Source: DAIRVC01 sp036803025 (lineage in GTDB: Bacteria; Chloroflexota; Anaerolineae; Anaerolineales; E44-bin32). From it: 40,917 nt of DNA. Shown here piece after piece: positions 40,508 to 40,917 of this stretch. The stretch spans positions 1 through 40,917 of the forward strand of contig DAIRVC010000007.1 of NCBI GenBank assembly GCA_036803025.1. Direction: 5' to 3'. The notes under the pieces are model-generated. The model did no database searches. It saw only the letters and a list, made by a program, of their open reading frames with translations, and was not told the DNA's origin. A program made the translations under genes and the position numbers. Positions within the stretch are counted from its first letter, which is position 1, and each line of letters opens with the position of its first letter.

Positions 40508-40917
40508 GTGCGCTTTGATGCCAGCTTGCCCAGCAGCGCGCTGCAGCAGGTCCCTGAGTTGGCCCAGGCCGTCGAACGGATCGGGTTCGATGGATTGTGG
40601 ACGGCGGAGACACAGCACGATCCCTTCCTGCCTCTGGCGCTGGCCGCGGAACACACCCGGCGCGTCCAACTGGGAACGGCGGTGGCCATCGGGTTTGCCC
40701 GCAGCCCGGCCACGCTGGCTTACACCGCCTGGGACCTGGCCGAGGCTTCCCAGGGGCGGTTCATCCTGGGCCTGGGGACTCAGGTGCGGGCGCACATCGA
40801 GCGCCGCTTCGGTATGGCCTGGCCGGCCTCGCCGGTGGCCAAGCTGCGCGAGCTGGTTGGCGCGGTACGCGCCTTCTGGGACTGTTGGCAGAACGGATCA
40901 CGGCTCAACTTCCGCGG
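40508..40917 (+). CDS. LLM-class F420-dependent oxidoreductase, N-terminal part (cut by window end)
   Basis: A GTG start at 40508 with GAGG seven bases before it opens a frame that runs to the window edge (136 codons). It reads RFDASLPSSALQQVPELAQ, then AVERIGFDGLWTAETQHDPFLPLALAAEHT, VQLGTAVAIGFARSPATLAYTAWDLAEAS, QGRFILGLGTQVRAHIERRFG. This matches the luciferase-like monooxygenase fold, particularly the TIGR03617-like F420-dependent group: an early beta strand, then the GF-D-GLW...E segment, then the RFILGLG strand. Cofactor F420 is assumed from the family and not proven. A typical member has about 320-340 residues, so over half lies beyond the window. Confidence 0.85.
   Translation, partial: MRFDASLPSSALQQVPELAQAVERIGFDGLWTAETQHDPFLPLALAAEHTRRVQLGTAVAIGFARSPATLAYTAWDLAEASQGRFILGLGTQVRAHIERRFGMAWPASPVAKLRELVGAVRAFWDCWQNGSRLNFR

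Noticed and set aside
1..40917. CRISPR array, tRNA, rRNA or prophage genes
   Set aside because: No regularly spaced direct repeats, no tRNA-like cloverleaf with a T-loop consensus, and no phage structural or integrase genes were seen by eye. A dedicated search could still find a small RNA.

Overview
The window is a GC-rich, densely packed chromosomal segment with no tRNA, rRNA, CRISPR array or phage genes that I could see. Several traits fit Chloroflexota, most likely an Anaerolineae-like lineage: lipoproteins whose mature N-termini are Thr/Pro-rich, a sigma-70 factor paired with a DUF5667 membrane protein, glycine decarboxylase split into two subunits, an F420-type LLM oxidoreductase, and paired ABC-2 exporters. 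This placement is inference from gene content; there is no marker gene to prove it.

Layout. 1-4370 (mostly minus): a broken or truncated membrane glycosyltransferase, an EEP-family phosphohydrolase/nuclease, a long TspO-type protein and a two-subunit glutaconate-type CoA-transferase. 4370-6250: an unrecognised protein plus a tiny membrane protein, a strong terminator, and a CDGSH iron-sulfur protein. 6358-13581 (plus): a possible sensory/export locus. It starts with an ABC-like ATPase domain that has lost several catalytic motifs and is fused to a LytTR DNA-binding domain. A canonical ABC ATPase, a permease made of two fused ABC-2 halves, and two lipoprotein hydrolases (TAP-like, pectin-acetylesterase-like) follow. 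13836-15849: a seven-bladed Asp-box lipoprotein and a REP-type tyrosine transposase with REP-like hairpins on both sides. 15874-18411: an MrfA/YprA-like helicase with an HNH nuclease domain inserted in its C-terminal region.

18477-24050 is a nearly symmetric envelope module. Two paralogous lipoproteins of an unrecognised family (plus strand) bracket a minus-strand block of a secreted protein, sigma factor 1, its DUF5667 partner, sigma factor 2, and a 20-codon relic of what was probably a second DUF5667 partner. 24129-30728 (minus) is a compact six-gene run: gcvPA, gcvPB, two short-chain dehydrogenases, an AcoX-like ATP-NAD kinase homologue and an EamA transporter. It is divergent from lipA, and a 45-bp palindrome lies between them. 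31980-35391 (plus): a lipoprotein, then an ABC exporter of one ATPase and two permeases. 35427-40917: a GT87-type glycosyltransferase, an unknown protein behind a 5' hairpin, a VOC protein, mutY, a small membrane protein, a 4HBT thioesterase and the start of an LLM oxidoreductase cut by the window edge.

The best candidates for undescribed biology are the degenerate-ABC/LytTR locus, the helicase-HNH nesting, and the duplicated sigma/DUF5667/lipoprotein module.
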